From CAWBXL01 sp963837365 (lineage in GTDB: Bacteria; Acidobacteriota; Terriglobia; Terriglobales; Acidobacteriaceae), in the NCBI GenBank assembly GCA_963837365.1, contig CAWIMW010000002.1, positions 1,054,001-1,118,000 of the forward strand: a DNA stretch of 64,000 bases, in the 5' to 3' direction. Positions within the stretch are counted from its first letter, which is position 1; each line of letters begins with the position of its first letter. A program made the translations under genes and the position numbers. The notes beneath the pieces are model-generated. The model worked only from the letters and a program-made list of their open reading frames with translations. It ran no database searches and was not told the DNA's origin. Shown one piece after another: positions 8,202 to 19,376 of the stretch.

Positions 8202-9842
8202 CTAAGTACAGCGCCAACGATCAGCACCGTGACTCCCAATAGCGGGTCCACCTTAGGCGGAACTGCGGTCACTATCGCGGGGACCAACTTCGCGGCGGGT
8301 GCGACGGTAACGTTTGGCGGCACGGCGGCCACGAATGTCGTAGTGGTCGGGCCGACCCAGATCACCGCAAACGTGCTAGCACATGCGGCAGGCGCGGTGA
8401 ATGTGGTGGTCACAAACACAGACACGCAGAGCGGTACTCTGGCTAACGGATTTACCTACGTCTCAACCGCGCCGACGGTGAGCAGTGTGACACCGAACAG
8501 CGGGCTGATTGGGGGAGGGACCGCGGTCACCATCGCGGGAACGAACTTTGTCAGCGGTGCAACTGTGACGTTCGGTGGGACCGCAGCCACCAATGTCGTG
8601 GTGGTTGGAGGAACACAGATTACGGCGACCACCCCAGCCCATGCGGCTGGGGCGGTGGATGTAGTTGTCACCAATCCTGACACCCAAACCGCAACTCTGA
8701 GCAACGGGTTTACCTACTTGTCAGCTTCGGCACCAACGGTCACGAGTGTTACGCCCAACAACGGAGTGGCGACCGGAGGGACGGCGGTCACCATTGCCGG
8801 CACTAACTTCGTCAGTGGAGCAACGCTAACGTTTGGCGGGACGGCGGCGACCAATGTTGTATTCGTCAGTGCCACGCAGATCACAGCCACTACGCCAGCC
8901 CATGCCGGCGGCGCAGTGAACGTCGTGGTCACCAACCCTGACGCACAGAGTGGAACCCTAACCAACGGCTTTACCTATCGTGCGGCCCCAACCATCAGCA
9001 GCGTCACGCCTAACAACGGATCGCTGTCCGGCGGAACTGCGGTGACCATTGCCGGCGCGAACTTTGTTAGCGGCGCGGCCGTCACGTTTGGCGGCACGGC
9101 GGCGACCAACGTGGTGTTCGTCAGTGCGACGCAGATCACGGCAACAACTCCAGCCCACGCGGCGGGAGCGGTAAACGTGATCGTCACCAATCCTGATACG
9201 CAGGCAGGAACGCTGACCAACGGCTATACCTACACGGCGACCGTGGCCATCGGCTTCGGGCAGGTAGCGTACGCGACGCCGCAGACGCCGACGCAAGTTA
9301 TCAACCTGGCCTATCCGGCAGCGCAGACAGTGGGTGATCTGAACGTAGTTGTTGTAGGCTGGAATGACGCCACTTCAACCGTGCAGTCGGTGACCGACTC
9401 AGCGGGTAATGTTTACTCGCTGGCGATCGGCCCGACCACTGGGACGGGATTGCGCCAATCCATCTACTACGCGCCGAACATTAAGGCGGGCAGTAACACA
9501 GTGACGGTGCAGTTCAATCAGGCGGCCATCTATCCGGACATCCGCATCCTGGAGTATCGGGGAGTGAGTTCGGTGGATGTAACCGCAGGAGCCAGCGGAA
9601 GCGGCACGGCGACCAGCAGCGGCGCGGTAACAACTACCACTGCGAATGAACTCTTATTCGCGGCCAACACGGTGTCGACGGGGAACACCGCGGCGGGAAC
9701 TGGATTTACCACGCGGATCATTACTACGCCTGATCTCGACATCGCCGAAGACCAGGTGGTGACCACGGCTGGTACCTACACAGCCACGGCTCCCATCGCC
9801 CCCTCCGGCAACTGGGTCATGCAGATCGTTACCTTCAAGTAA
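6387..9842 (+). CDS. IPT/TIG repeat protein, C-terminal part (downstream of frameshift)
   Basis: Continuation of the gene begun at 2666, one frame later. Homology to the upstream reading frame resumes at Phe codon 6387-6389 with FAAGATVTFGGTAATN, immediately after the frameshift. The frame is open back to a TTG at 6222, but the first 55 codons there are antihomologous and not likely to be real. The segment encodes the rest of IPT unit 4, IPT units 5-8, module A3, IPT units 9-12 and module A4, and ends at the close of A4 with no extra C-terminal sorting signal visible. A strong terminator follows at 9855. Without the upstream part this fragment has no signal peptide, so it should not be exported by itself. 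Confidence 0.75.
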   Translation, partial: FAAGATVTFGGTAATNVVVVSATQITANVPAHAAGAVNLVVTNTDTQSGTLINGFTYISTAPTVSSVTPNNGPATGGTSVTIAGSNFVSGATVSFGSTAATNVVVVNGTQITATTPAHAAGAVNVVVTNTDTQSGTLANGFAYNSTAPTISSVTPNNGLASGGTAVTIAGTNFVSGATVTFGGTAATNVIVVGATQITATTPAHAAGAVNVVVTNPDTQTGTQTNGYTYVSASAPTVTSVTPNNGVATGGTAVTIAGTNFVSGATVSFGGTAATNVIFVSATQITATTPAHAGGAVNVVVTNPDTQSGTLTNGFTYRAAPTISSVTPNNGPISGGSAVTITGANFASGATVTFGGTAASNVVFVSATQITATTPAHAAGAVNVVVTNADAQTGTLTNGYTYTATVAISFGQLASATPQTPTQVINLPYPAAQTVGDLNVVVVGWNDATSTVQSVTDSAGNVYALAVGPTTGTGLRQSIYYAPNIKAGSNTVTVQFNQPATYPDVRILEYRGVSAVDVTAAASGSGTSTSSGAVTTTTANELLFAANTVTTGNTAAGTGFTARIITTPDLDLAEDQVVTTTGSYTATAPIAPSGNWVMQMVAFRAGLSTAPTISTVTPNSGSTLGGTAVTIAGTNFAAGATVTFGGTAATNVVVVGPTQITANVLAHAAGAVNVVVTNTDTQSGTLANGFTYVSTAPTVSSVTPNSGLIGGGTAVTIAGTNFVSGATVTFGGTAATNVVVVGGTQITATTPAHAAGAVDVVVTNPDTQTATLSNGFTYLSASAPTVTSVTPNNGVATGGTAVTIAGTNFVSGATLTFGGTAATNVVFVSATQITATTPAHAGGAVNVVVTNPDAQSGTLTNGFTYRAAPTISSVTPNNGSLSGGTAVTIAGANFVSGAAVTFGGTAATNVVFVSATQITATTPAHAAGAVNVIVTNPDTQAGTLTNGYTYTATVAIGFGQVAYATPQTPTQVINLAYPAAQTVGDLNVVVVGWNDATSTVQSVTDSAGNVYSLAIGPTTGTGLRQSIYYAPNIKAGSNTVTVQFNQAAIYPDIRILEYRGVSSVDVTAGASGSGTATSSGAVTTTTANELLFAANTVSTGNTAAGTGFTTRIITTPDLDIAEDQVVTTAGTYTATAPIAPSGNWVMQIVTFK
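8202..9842 (+). repeat. Higher-order repeat block 3 (four IPT/TIG units plus module A4)
   Basis: IPT units at about 8202-8457, 8458-8715, 8716-8973 and 8974-9233 (types a, b, c, d), then module A4. The order a-b-c-d-A matches block 2 apart from the extra b-type unit there, so the blocks probably arose by duplication of a unit of about 1.6 kb. Confidence 0.8.
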
Positions 9843-9854
9843 ACCGGAACTGGA

Positions 9855-9897
9855 GCGATTGCCTCATCGCCAGGCGGCGGTGAGGCAATCGCTTTTT
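9855..9897 (+). terminator. Rho-independent terminator after the IPT gene
   Basis: A perfect 12-bp stem, GCGATTGCCTCA (9855-9866) with TGAGGCAATCGC (9881-9892), a 14-base loop and a T run at 9893-9897. It lies 13 bases after the stop of the IPT gene, between convergent genes. The T run is on the plus strand only. Confidence 0.9.
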
Positions 9898-9901
9898 CGC
9901 A

Positions 9902-10951
9902 TTAAGGCTCAACCACAATCACGCCCCAGGGGCCGCCGCTGACTTTGATCTTCTTAGTCACGGTCTGCGTAGCCAGATCAACGACCGACACATCATTGGT
10001 AGGACCATTCGCGGTGTAGAGTGTCTTGCCGTCGGGTGAAAGCGCAATGCCCCAGGGACGCTCCCCAACCTCGAACGACGCCGTAGCCTGGTTGGTGGCG
10101 GTATCAATAACGAACACTTTGTGGCCACGTCCGGTGCTCACGTAGAGGTTCTTGGCGTCGGGTGAAAGCAATACCATCATGGGTTTGATCACGCCGGGCT
10201 GCCCTAAAGGGATGGCCTGCAATGCCTGGTGTTTGACCGCGTCAATGACAACTACTGTGCCGTCATTTTCCGCATTGACGTAAGCACGCGAACCATCGGG
10301 CAGAAACGCCACCGAGCGGGGCCGGCGCCCAACTTTAAACGTCTTGATGAGTTTGGCGGAAGCAGTATCCAGCACTGAAATCGTGCCCGTATCTTCTGAA
10401 GTCACATAAACGAATCTTCCGTCGGGGCTGATTTTTACTCCTTCCGGTTCTTCTCCCACCGGAAATGCCTGCGTCACTTTCCCACTGGCAATATCCACAA
10501 TGCTGACTTTGGAGTCGTCCTCATTGGAGACGAATATCTGCCTGCCGTCTTTGCTTAGATCAAAATTTTCCGGATCAGACCCGCTTTGAATGAGCCGCAG
10601 CAGCTTGTTTTGCCGGACATCAAAAACGCCAATGCCATCCGCAGTCTTGTCCGGCGGCGGAAGCTTGCTCTCATCCACTCCTGGCCCGCCAATCGGCGAT
10701 CCACTCAGCGCAACGTAAATCGTCTTGCGGTCGGGGCTGGCATGGATACCGCGTGGCCGCTTGCCCAAGGGAATTGTGGCGGTGACCTCCAGCGTGGCTG
10801 GATCAATCACGCTCAAATCGCCGGAGGTTTCATTGGTTACGTAGACGCGATAGGGAGGAGCCTTTGCCTCACTGGGACCGTGGGTACGGGTACATGAGGA
10901 CAAAAGCAGCGCAAAAATAAGGAGAGGAGCAACGGTTTTCAAAGGGAGCAT
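9902..10951 (-). CDS. YVTN-family beta-propeller lipoprotein
   Basis: Exported lipoprotein of 349 residues. The signal peptide ends in the lipobox LLSSC (Cys about residue 19), so the protein is probably anchored to a membrane facing the periplasm or surface. The body is about seven repeats of roughly 40 residues of the YVTN propeller type: YRVYVTNETSGDLSVIDPAT, then RPRGIHASPDRKTIYVALSG, FVYVTSEDTGTISVLDTAS and LYTANGPTNDVSVVDLATQT. Such propellers bind ligands or other proteins; no enzyme motif is evident. The start chosen is ATG at 10951, with GGAG six bases upstream; an in-frame ATG at 10963 is also possible. The frame is open much further upstream, but only over the DinB-like gene. It overlaps the end of that gene by 13 bases, so the two are probably co-expressed. 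Confidence 0.85.
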   Translation of the reverse strand: MLPLKTVAPLLIFALLLSSCTRTHGPSEAKAPPYRVYVTNETSGDLSVIDPATLEVTATIPLGKRPRGIHASPDRKTIYVALSGSPIGGPGVDESKLPPPDKTADGIGVFDVRQNKLLRLIQSGSDPENFDLSKDGRQIFVSNEDDSKVSIVDIASGKVTQAFPVGEEPEGVKISPDGRFVYVTSEDTGTISVLDTASAKLIKTFKVGRRPRSVAFLPDGSRAYVNAENDGTVVVIDAVKHQALQAIPLGQPGVIKPMMVLLSPDAKNLYVSTGRGHKVFVIDTATNQATASFEVGERPWGIALSPDGKTLYTANGPTNDVSVVDLATQTVTKKIKVSGGPWGVIVVEP

Positions 10952-11439
10952 TGAGATCTCCATTCCCACATCCCGACCATGGCCTTTTGTGACAGAGGAT
11001 GCCCCACCTGGCGCGCCAGCATGGCGATCTGACCTCGATGGTGGGCGTCGTGAGAAATCAAATACCCTACGAATCCCGCGACGTCCGGCTTGAACCCCTT
11101 TACCTGGCCATTGCCGTCGAGTGCTGCCTCCAGCACCGCAGCAAGAGCCGCATGGCTCTGGGTCAATCCTTTCATCGCCTGCGAGGGAGTGACGGTGTGC
11201 CGATCCAACTGGCCGGGAATCTTGCTGCCCTTGGCCGCAGCCTTCAGCCACATCACGCGCACGTTGTGCATGTGGGCGACGATGGCAGCAATCATCCGCC
11301 CTTTGCCTCCCGGAGGCTCGGCCTTCCATGCGGTTTCTGGCAGGTTCTTCAGCAGAAATTGATTGATAGCTTCATTGGTCTCGAAAGCTGCCAGAAGTGC
11401 GTCCGGCAATGAAAAAGGAACTGAGGCTGACTTTGCCAT
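10939..11439 (-). CDS. DinB/YfiT-like putative metal-dependent protein
   Basis: Four-helix-bundle protein of about 166 residues of the DinB superfamily, whose members bind a divalent metal through three His and often act as thiol transferases or hydrolases. The characteristic His residues are visible in AHMHN (after helix 1) and in HDAHHRGQIAML near the C terminus, which is the most typical part of the family. ATG at 11439 is preferred, with a purine-rich GGGGAAAG upstream; ATG at 11466 adds nine residues. The 3' end overlaps the start of the YVTN lipoprotein gene. The substrate is unknown. Despite the family name this is unrelated to DNA polymerase IV. Confidence 0.82.
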   Translation of the reverse strand: MAKSASVPFSLPDALLAAFETNEAINQFLLKNLPETAWKAEPPGGKGRMIAAIVAHMHNVRVMWLKAAAKGSKIPGQLDRHTVTPSQAMKGLTQSHAALAAVLEAALDGNGQVKGFKPDVAGFVGYLISHDAHHRGQIAMLARQVGHPLSQKAMVGMWEWRSQCSL

Positions 11440-11593
11440 AAACGATCTTTCCCCGAATTGAGGCATAGCTTAACAGAAGTCAGGACCCGCCGATTGCGGC
11501 TTTCACCGCTTTTGGCTATGCTACTCGCCTATTCCAGGCGCGTTCGTCGCTAAAGCATTTTTCATAACGAATTCAGTTCAGGAGGATAATCCG

Positions 11594-13243
11594 ATGACTT
11601 CTCGAATTTCCGTCGTGCTGGTTGTTGCTTTATCGCTGACCGCCATTGCGCAAGATCATGCCATGCACCAGGCCCAGGCAAAACCGGTAACTCTGGTGAC
11701 CGGCCTGGGGAATCTGCATCATCCCGTCGCTACCAAGAATCCCGAAGCGCAGAAATTCTTCGATCAAGGCTTCCGCTTCATTTACGCTTTCAATCACGAT
11801 GAAGCCGCCCGTTCCTTTCAGCACGCTGGAGAACTAGACCCCAAGCTAGCCATCGCCTGGTGGGGAGTGGCTGAGGCGGTAGGGCCGAACTACAACGACC
11901 CGGCTGACGATCCGCGTTTCGCCAAGGCTCACGCGGCCATCCAAAAAGCCGTTGACCTCTCCCCGAATGCGTCAGCCAGTGAAAAAGCCTATATCGAGGC
12001 TATGGCCAAGCGCTTCCCCGCCGATCCCAAGGCCGACCGCCGCCAAGCCGCGGAAGACTATCACGACGCCATGCGCGAGGTGGTCAAGAACTTCCCCGAC
12101 GACCTGGATGCGGCCACGCTGTTTGCCGAATCCGGCATGAACCTGCATTCCTGGGGACTCTGGCATCTCGATGGCACACCGGAAGTGGGGACCGAAGAAA
12201 TCGTCGCGACACTGGAGTCGGTAATCCGTCGCGATCCCAACCATATGGGTGCAGTCCATTACTACATTCACGCGGTGGAGGCTTCGCCTAATGCTGAACG
12301 TGCGCTGGCTGGCGCCAATCGCCTGGCAGCCATGGCTCCGGCGGCTGGACACATCGTGCACATGCCGGCCCACGTTTACATCCGCACCGGCGACTACGCA
12401 GCCGCTGTTAGTACCAATGAAAAGGCAGCAGCGGCAGACGAGGCCTACATCAAGGCCAGCGGCGCCCACGGCATCTACCCGATGATGTACTACAGCCATA
12501 ACCTGCACTTCATCGCCATCTGCGCGGCGATGAACGGCAACTACCTGGAAGCCAAGCAGAAGGCCGACAAACTGGCGGATCATGTGCGCCCGTATGCCAA
12601 GGCCATGCCGCCCATTGAGCCATTCCTGGGCATTCCTTACGCCGTCGATGTCCGATTCCACAAGTGGGACGCAATCCTGGCCACACCTGCCCCCGATCCT
12701 GATTTCAAGGCTGCCACGGTATTCTGGCATTTTGCCCGCGGGATGGCACTGGCCGGCAAAGGCAAGATTGATGAGGCGGAGAAAGAGTATCGCGTCATAG
12801 CTGAAGCGCACGAGAACACGCCCGAAGATGCCATCTTCGCCATGCCCTTCAACAACAAGACCAAAAATATCTTGAAAATTGCCGAGAACGTGCTGGGAGC
12901 CAAGATCGCCATGGCGAAGAAAGACTCCGCAGCCGCCATTGCCCAGTTGCGCGAAGCAGTGGAAGTGCAAGACTCCCTCAAGTATGGAGAACCGCCCGAC
13001 TGGTTTTTCCCAGTACGCGAATCACTAGGGGCTGCTTTGCTCATTTCAGGCGACAGTGGCTCCGCGGAGAAGGTGTTCCGCGAAGATTTGGACCGTAACC
13101 CACGCAATCCCCGTTCACTGTTCGGCTTGGAGCAGGCGCTCAAGGCACAGGGCAAAGACTTCGATGCCGGATTTGTACAGCGGCAATTCCAGGCTTCCTG
13201 GAAGGGCGGGGCAACGGCTTTGAAGTTGGAAGACCTGGTGTAA
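11594..13243 (+). CDS. Secreted tetratricopeptide-repeat protein
   Basis: Exported helical-repeat protein of 549 residues with a short signal peptide (about residues 1-19, cut near AIAQ). TPR-like helix pairs are seen at FFDQGFRFIYAFNHDEAARS with HAGELDPKLAIAWWGVAEA, in the middle around MGAVHYYIHAVEASPNAERA, and near the C terminus around ESLGAALLISGDSGSAEKVF. The central region is rich in His, Met and aromatic residues (HIVHMPAHVYIRTGDYAAAV, MMYYSHNLHFIAICAAMNG), which gives it a distinctive look, although no metal site can be claimed. The start is set by a perfect AGGAGG at 11580-11585, eight bases before ATG. It is a single-gene unit convergent with the GNAT gene. Function unknown; probably a periplasmic scaffold. 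Confidence 0.8.
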   Translation: MTSRISVVLVVALSLTAIAQDHAMHQAQAKPVTLVTGLGNLHHPVATKNPEAQKFFDQGFRFIYAFNHDEAARSFQHAGELDPKLAIAWWGVAEAVGPNYNDPADDPRFAKAHAAIQKAVDLSPNASASEKAYIEAMAKRFPADPKADRRQAAEDYHDAMREVVKNFPDDLDAATLFAESGMNLHSWGLWHLDGTPEVGTEEIVATLESVIRRDPNHMGAVHYYIHAVEASPNAERALAGANRLAAMAPAAGHIVHMPAHVYIRTGDYAAAVSTNEKAAAADEAYIKASGAHGIYPMMYYSHNLHFIAICAAMNGNYLEAKQKADKLADHVRPYAKAMPPIEPFLGIPYAVDVRFHKWDAILATPAPDPDFKAATVFWHFARGMALAGKGKIDEAEKEYRVIAEAHENTPEDAIFAMPFNNKTKNILKIAENVLGAKIAMAKKDSAAAIAQLREAVEVQDSLKYGEPPDWFFPVRESLGAALLISGDSGSAEKVFREDLDRNPRNPRSLFGLEQALKAQGKDFDAGFVQRQFQASWKGGATALKLEDLV

Positions 13244-13254
13244 TTTCACAATCG

Positions 13255-13281
13255 CATAGAGGGCTGGCCTGCGCCAGCCTT

Positions 13282-13286
<5 letters not shown>
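13255..13286. terminator. Hairpin between convergent genes
   Basis: A 14-bp imperfect stem, CATAGAGGGCTGGC (13255-13268) with GCCAGCCTTCTATG (13273-13286), one G-T-type mismatch and a 4-base loop. It sits between the convergent TPR and GNAT genes. No good T run follows on either strand, so termination is only likely. Confidence 0.5.
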
Positions 13287-15851
<2,565 letters not shown>

Positions 15852-15932
15852 GGCATCCTTCGAGGCCAGGCAAGGTCCCGCGATAAACTCGCGCCGTTAA
15901 TGAAATCGCCTGTTTACGTCAGTTTAGGTTGA

Positions 15933-16454
15933 TCAATCCCGAATCCAGATTTTCTCGACCCGCTTACCCGTCCACGCATATACGATTGCCCATGAGTTGT
16001 ATCCGCAAAGAACAACGACTGGCCGAGTAGCATTCAACGTCTTCTCGCCATACACGTCGTCGTACTTCCCAGGCTTTTCAGTCCACACAACTGGTACGGA
16101 AGATTCTGCAGTGTCTAGCGAAGTCGTTTGCCATTGATTTTGGAGTTGATGGGCAATCACGAGTTCTGCTTTTCGTGCGCCCGCACGGAGCAAGACCAGA
16201 GCAAAAGTTGGCCTTCCGTCACCGTAGAAATCAACGCGGGCAAGGCCAGGACAACTGGAGCCGTGTTCTTTTTGAAACAGGGTTTGGTCGTCCCGATTCA
16301 AATCATCCAGAGTGACAACGTGTGAGTTCGGATGCTTGACGGCAATTGCGCGGCTGAGGCCATTAGGCAAAGCGCACCCATTCTGCGGTTGGGCAACTGT
16401 CACCTGAGTACCGATGACTGAGAGAACGGCACACAAGATGATGGTTCTTAGCAT
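15933..16454 (-). CDS. Secreted hypothetical protein
   Basis: Small exported protein of 173 residues that I do not recognise. ATG at 16454 gives a signal peptide (MLRTIILCAVLSVIGTQVTVAQ); the frame is open further upstream from 16562, but that extension is not signal-like. The mature part contains LDDLNRDDQTLF and ARVDFYGDGRPTFALVLL, which resembles an FG-GAP or dockerin-like segment with an Asp-rich turn, followed by alternating strands. Two Cys in the first third (GCALPNG and SSCPGL) may form a disulphide. It follows pruA on the same strand after 172 bases and is probably a separate unit. Confidence 0.6.
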   Translation of the reverse strand: MLRTIILCAVLSVIGTQVTVAQPQNGCALPNGLSRAIAVKHPNSHVVTLDDLNRDDQTLFQKEHGSSCPGLARVDFYGDGRPTFALVLLRAGARKAELVIAHQLQNQWQTTSLDTAESSVPVVWTEKPGKYDDVYGEKTLNATRPVVVLCGYNSWAIVYAWTGKRVEKIWIRD

Positions 16455-16626
16455 GTTCTGAGGTTCGCACAACGCGAAGCGCAGGGACAAGAAAGAGACT
16501 TGATTGATTGGTAACTGTTGTAACATCGCCATTACACTCATCGACTGCCTACAATTTTGCAAGAGGACAGGCCCGGAGCTGTGAAGCAGCTACCCTGCAG
16601 CAAACCCGGGACGAATGCTTAGCGAG

Positions 16627-18222
16627 CTATCTGACGATCTTCTCCCCCACCGCTTTGGCCTGCGAAAACAGATACAGATAATCCGGACCGCCTGACTTGG
16701 AGTCCGTTCCTGACATGTTGAATCCGCCGAACGGATGCGCTCCGACGATCGCGCCGGTGCACTTGCGGTTGATGTAGAGGTTGCCGACGTGGAACTCACG
16801 GATGGCGCGGTCGACCTTTTCCTGCGTGCCCGTGTAGACCGCACCGGTCAGGCCGAAGTCGGTGTCGTTGGCGATTTCGAGTGCGTGATCGTAGTTGCGC
16901 GACTTGATCACCACCAGCACCGGGCCGAAAATTTCTTCCTGCTCGAGCTTTGACTTGGGTTGGATGTCGGCAATGATCGTTGGCTGGAGGAAATAGCCCT
17001 CGCCCGCCTCGGTCGCGCGAGCGCCGCCGGTAATCACCCGGCCGTCTTTCTTCCCCTGCTCGATGTAGCCGAGGATCGTCTTCATCGAACCTTCGTTGAT
17101 CACTGCCGCCATATTGGCGTTCTCAGCCGGATCGCCGATTTTGATCTTCTCCACGCGCGCCTTCAGCTTGTCGAGAAACACATCGTAGATGCGTTCATCC
17201 ACAATGGCGCGTGAACACGCCGAGCACTTCTGCCCCTGGAAGCCGAATGCGGCCTGGGCTGTGCCTTCGACGGCGGAATCGATGTCGGCATCGGCGTCGA
17301 CGATCATGGCGTCCTTGCCGCCCATCTCGAGAATCGTACGTTTGATCCAGAGCTGGCCCGGAGCCTGCGTGGCCGCGCTCTTGTTGATGTCGAGCCCAAC
17401 TTCGCGTGAACCAGTGAATGCGATAAAACGGGTCTTGGGATGGGCCACAACCGCGTTCCCGAAGCTGGCACCCGCGCCCGGGCAGAAATTGACCACGCCC
17501 TCAGGCATTCCAGCTTCTTCGAGAAGTTCAATAAACTTGGCAGCGATGGTCGGTGAATCGCTGGAAGGCTTCAACACCACAGTATTCCCACAGACAATCG
17601 AAGCCAGCGTCATGCCCGCCATGATCGCGCAGGGGAAATTCCACGGCGGAATCACCGCGCCAACACCCAGCGGAATATAGAACAGAGTATCGCGCTCTCC
17701 CGGCAGTTGCACCGGAGTCTTGACGTGCGCCAGCCGCAACGCCTCGCGGCTGTAGAACTCGCAGAAGTCGATGGTCTCGGAAATGTCTGCATCGGCCTCG
17801 AACCAGTTCTTGCTGACTTCAAACACGAGCCAAGCCATGAACTCGAACTTGCGCTCGCGTAAAAGATCGCCCACCCGAAACACCAGGCTGGCGCGCTCCT
17901 CCACCGAAGTTTTCTTCCAACTCTCGAACGCCTTCAATGCCGCCTGCATCGCAGGCTCGACGTGCTCCTTGCCCGCTTTCTGATGCAGCCCCACAAGCTG
18001 CGACGGCTTGGCTGGATTGATAGACCGGATCTTCTCTGCTGTCTTGATGCGCTCGCCGCCGATGATCAAGTCGTATTCATGTCCCAACTGACCGCGGACT
18101 TTCTCGATACCTTCACGCATCTTGCGCGCGTTCTCATCGCGCATGAAATCAAGCATGGGCTCGTTTACGAATGGGCCTGGATGAAGACGGACAGGAATGG
18201 GAGGGGCTTCCAGCGTTGCCAT
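16627..18222 (-). CDS. pruA: 1-pyrroline-5-carboxylate (glutamate semialdehyde) dehydrogenase
   Basis: NAD-dependent aldehyde dehydrogenase for the second step of proline breakdown, oxidising glutamate gamma-semialdehyde to glutamate. The product of 531 residues has the length and N-terminal extension of the monofunctional P5C dehydrogenase group. Visible are the oxyanion-hole Asn in PPWNFP (Asn195), the base Glu in LEMGGKDA (Glu299) and the catalytic Cys in GQKCSACSRAI (Cys333). The C terminus GGFNMSGTDSKSGGPDYL is typical of this subgroup. ATG at 18222 is preceded by GAGG six bases upstream, so the longer start at 18234 is not needed. No proline dehydrogenase gene (putA/prodh) lies nearby in this window. 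Confidence 0.93.
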   Translation of the reverse strand: MATLEAPPIPVRLHPGPFVNEPMLDFMRDENARKMREGIEKVRGQLGHEYDLIIGGERIKTAEKIRSINPAKPSQLVGLHQKAGKEHVEPAMQAALKAFESWKKTSVEERASLVFRVGDLLRERKFEFMAWLVFEVSKNWFEADADISETIDFCEFYSREALRLAHVKTPVQLPGERDTLFYIPLGVGAVIPPWNFPCAIMAGMTLASIVCGNTVVLKPSSDSPTIAAKFIELLEEAGMPEGVVNFCPGAGASFGNAVVAHPKTRFIAFTGSREVGLDINKSAATQAPGQLWIKRTILEMGGKDAMIVDADADIDSAVEGTAQAAFGFQGQKCSACSRAIVDERIYDVFLDKLKARVEKIKIGDPAENANMAAVINEGSMKTILGYIEQGKKDGRVITGGARATEAGEGYFLQPTIIADIQPKSKLEQEEIFGPVLVVIKSRNYDHALEIANDTDFGLTGAVYTGTQEKVDRAIREFHVGNLYINRKCTGAIVGAHPFGGFNMSGTDSKSGGPDYLYLFSQAKAVGEKIVR

Positions 18223-18318
18223 AAGGCACCTCAAGAGTGGAGGACTGTTACTTACTTTTTGATTTTATCACCGGGAAATATGACTCACTCTTTTCGCAAG
18301 TTGCAGCGTGTCCCACGG

Positions 18319-19353
18319 TCACTTGTCCAGAAAACTTGCGATTGCTGACCTCACCTTGCCTCCTTCGCAACTCGGCGCCTGATGCCCGCAGTCGCCTGCA
18401 AGCTCAAGCACGTCCGCATGGATCAACTTGGCGAATGCCAGCGGCTCACTGGGAATCACTACCTGGTCACGCGTGGCAGAAATCACCAGGACTTTAGCTT
18501 TTACCGCAGCCGCCGCGCGCTCCATGGACCCGCCAAACGCATCGGAGACGTCGAGCTTCAGCACTGCTTGCGCGGTCCGTATGTGATTGTTGGCATCGAA
18601 CATGGGATCACTCTTGTATTTCGCGAATGAATCCAGGACTTTCTGTTTTGTGTTCATACGATTGAAACCATCCGGCGTCCACAGCAACATGCCGCCAATC
18701 TCTCCCATCACCAGCTTCGCGGGATTCTCGGTGTAGTCTCCGTTGTTCCAGCCGGAATCGCTCATGATGGCATCAATTTCCATCTGCCAATGAAGAATTT
18801 CGTATGGTGTCATACGCGGTGTGCCCACGACTGGGATGGCTTTGTCCATGAAGTCAGGATAGGAAACCATCCACTGAAACGTCTGCATGCCGCCCATGGA
18901 GACTCCGAACACCGCCTTCACGTGGTTGATATGCAGGACTTGAGTGAGCAGTTCATGCTGGCTGTTGACCATATCCCGCACGGCATACACAGGAAATTTC
19001 ATCCGCGGCTGAAGCGTGCTGTTGGAAGGCGAAGTAGACACGCCATTGCCCAAAGCGTCCACCGCGATCACATAATATTTCGAGCTGTCTATATTTCCGC
19101 CGGGGCCAAGGCTGCCGCCAAGCTGCTCCGTATTTCCTCCAAACCAGGTGGTGGCCAGGACGACATTCGATTTGTCGGCGTTGAGAGTGCCAAAGGTGCG
19201 ATAGCCGATGCGGCAGTCGCGGATCACTTCGCCGCTTTCCAATTTGAAATCGCCGAGAGAGGCAAACTGCTGTGGGTTGCTCTCGGCAGCACAGCTCGCA
19301 ATCAATCCGAGCCAGGCAAACAGACCCAAGGATGCTTTCCAATAGCTATTCAT
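18319..19353 (-). CDS. Exported alpha/beta hydrolase, MetX-like
   Basis: Alpha/beta-hydrolase fold of 344 residues, similar to homoserine O-acetyltransferase (MetX). The nucleophile elbow is GVSMGGMQ, the acid is probably the Asp of SATRDQVV and the base the His of GDCGHQAP. Unlike MetX it starts with a signal peptide and a likely lipobox (LIASC), which points to an exported lipoprotein and away from methionine synthesis. The N-terminal FKLESGEVIRDCRIGYRTFG is shared by MetX-like proteins and by related hydrolases. It lies 23 bases after tnaA on the same strand and is probably co-transcribed with it. Substrate unknown; esterase activity is the simplest guess. Confidence 0.8.
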   Translation of the reverse strand: MNSYWKASLGLFAWLGLIASCAAESNPQQFASLGDFKLESGEVIRDCRIGYRTFGTLNADKSNVVLATTWFGGNTEQLGGSLGPGGNIDSSKYYVIAVDALGNGVSTSPSNSTLQPRMKFPVYAVRDMVNSQHELLTQVLHINHVKAVFGVSMGGMQTFQWMVSYPDFMDKAIPVVGTPRMTPYEILHWQMEIDAIMSDSGWNNGDYTENPAKLVMGEIGGMLLWTPDGFNRMNTKQKVLDSFAKYKSDPMFDANNHIRTAQAVLKLDVSDAFGGSMERAAAAVKAKVLVISATRDQVVIPSEPLAFAKLIHADVLELAGDCGHQAPSCEGGKVRSAIASFLDK

Positions 19354-19376
19354 GGCGGGGAGATTCTAATACAGAA

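Noticed and set aside
4522..9766. Many long open frames antisense to the IPT gene
   Set aside because: They mirror the repeated GC-rich codons of the sense frame, repeat with the same period as the IPT units and have Arg/Gly/Asp-rich composition without any family signature.
10999..11412. Plus-strand open frame across the DinB-like gene
   Set aside because: It is antisense to a gene with family motifs and has no independent support.
11972..12970. Minus-strand frame of 332 codons across the TPR gene
   Set aside because: It is a shadow of the plus-strand TPR protein, which has a signal peptide and a perfect ribosome site.
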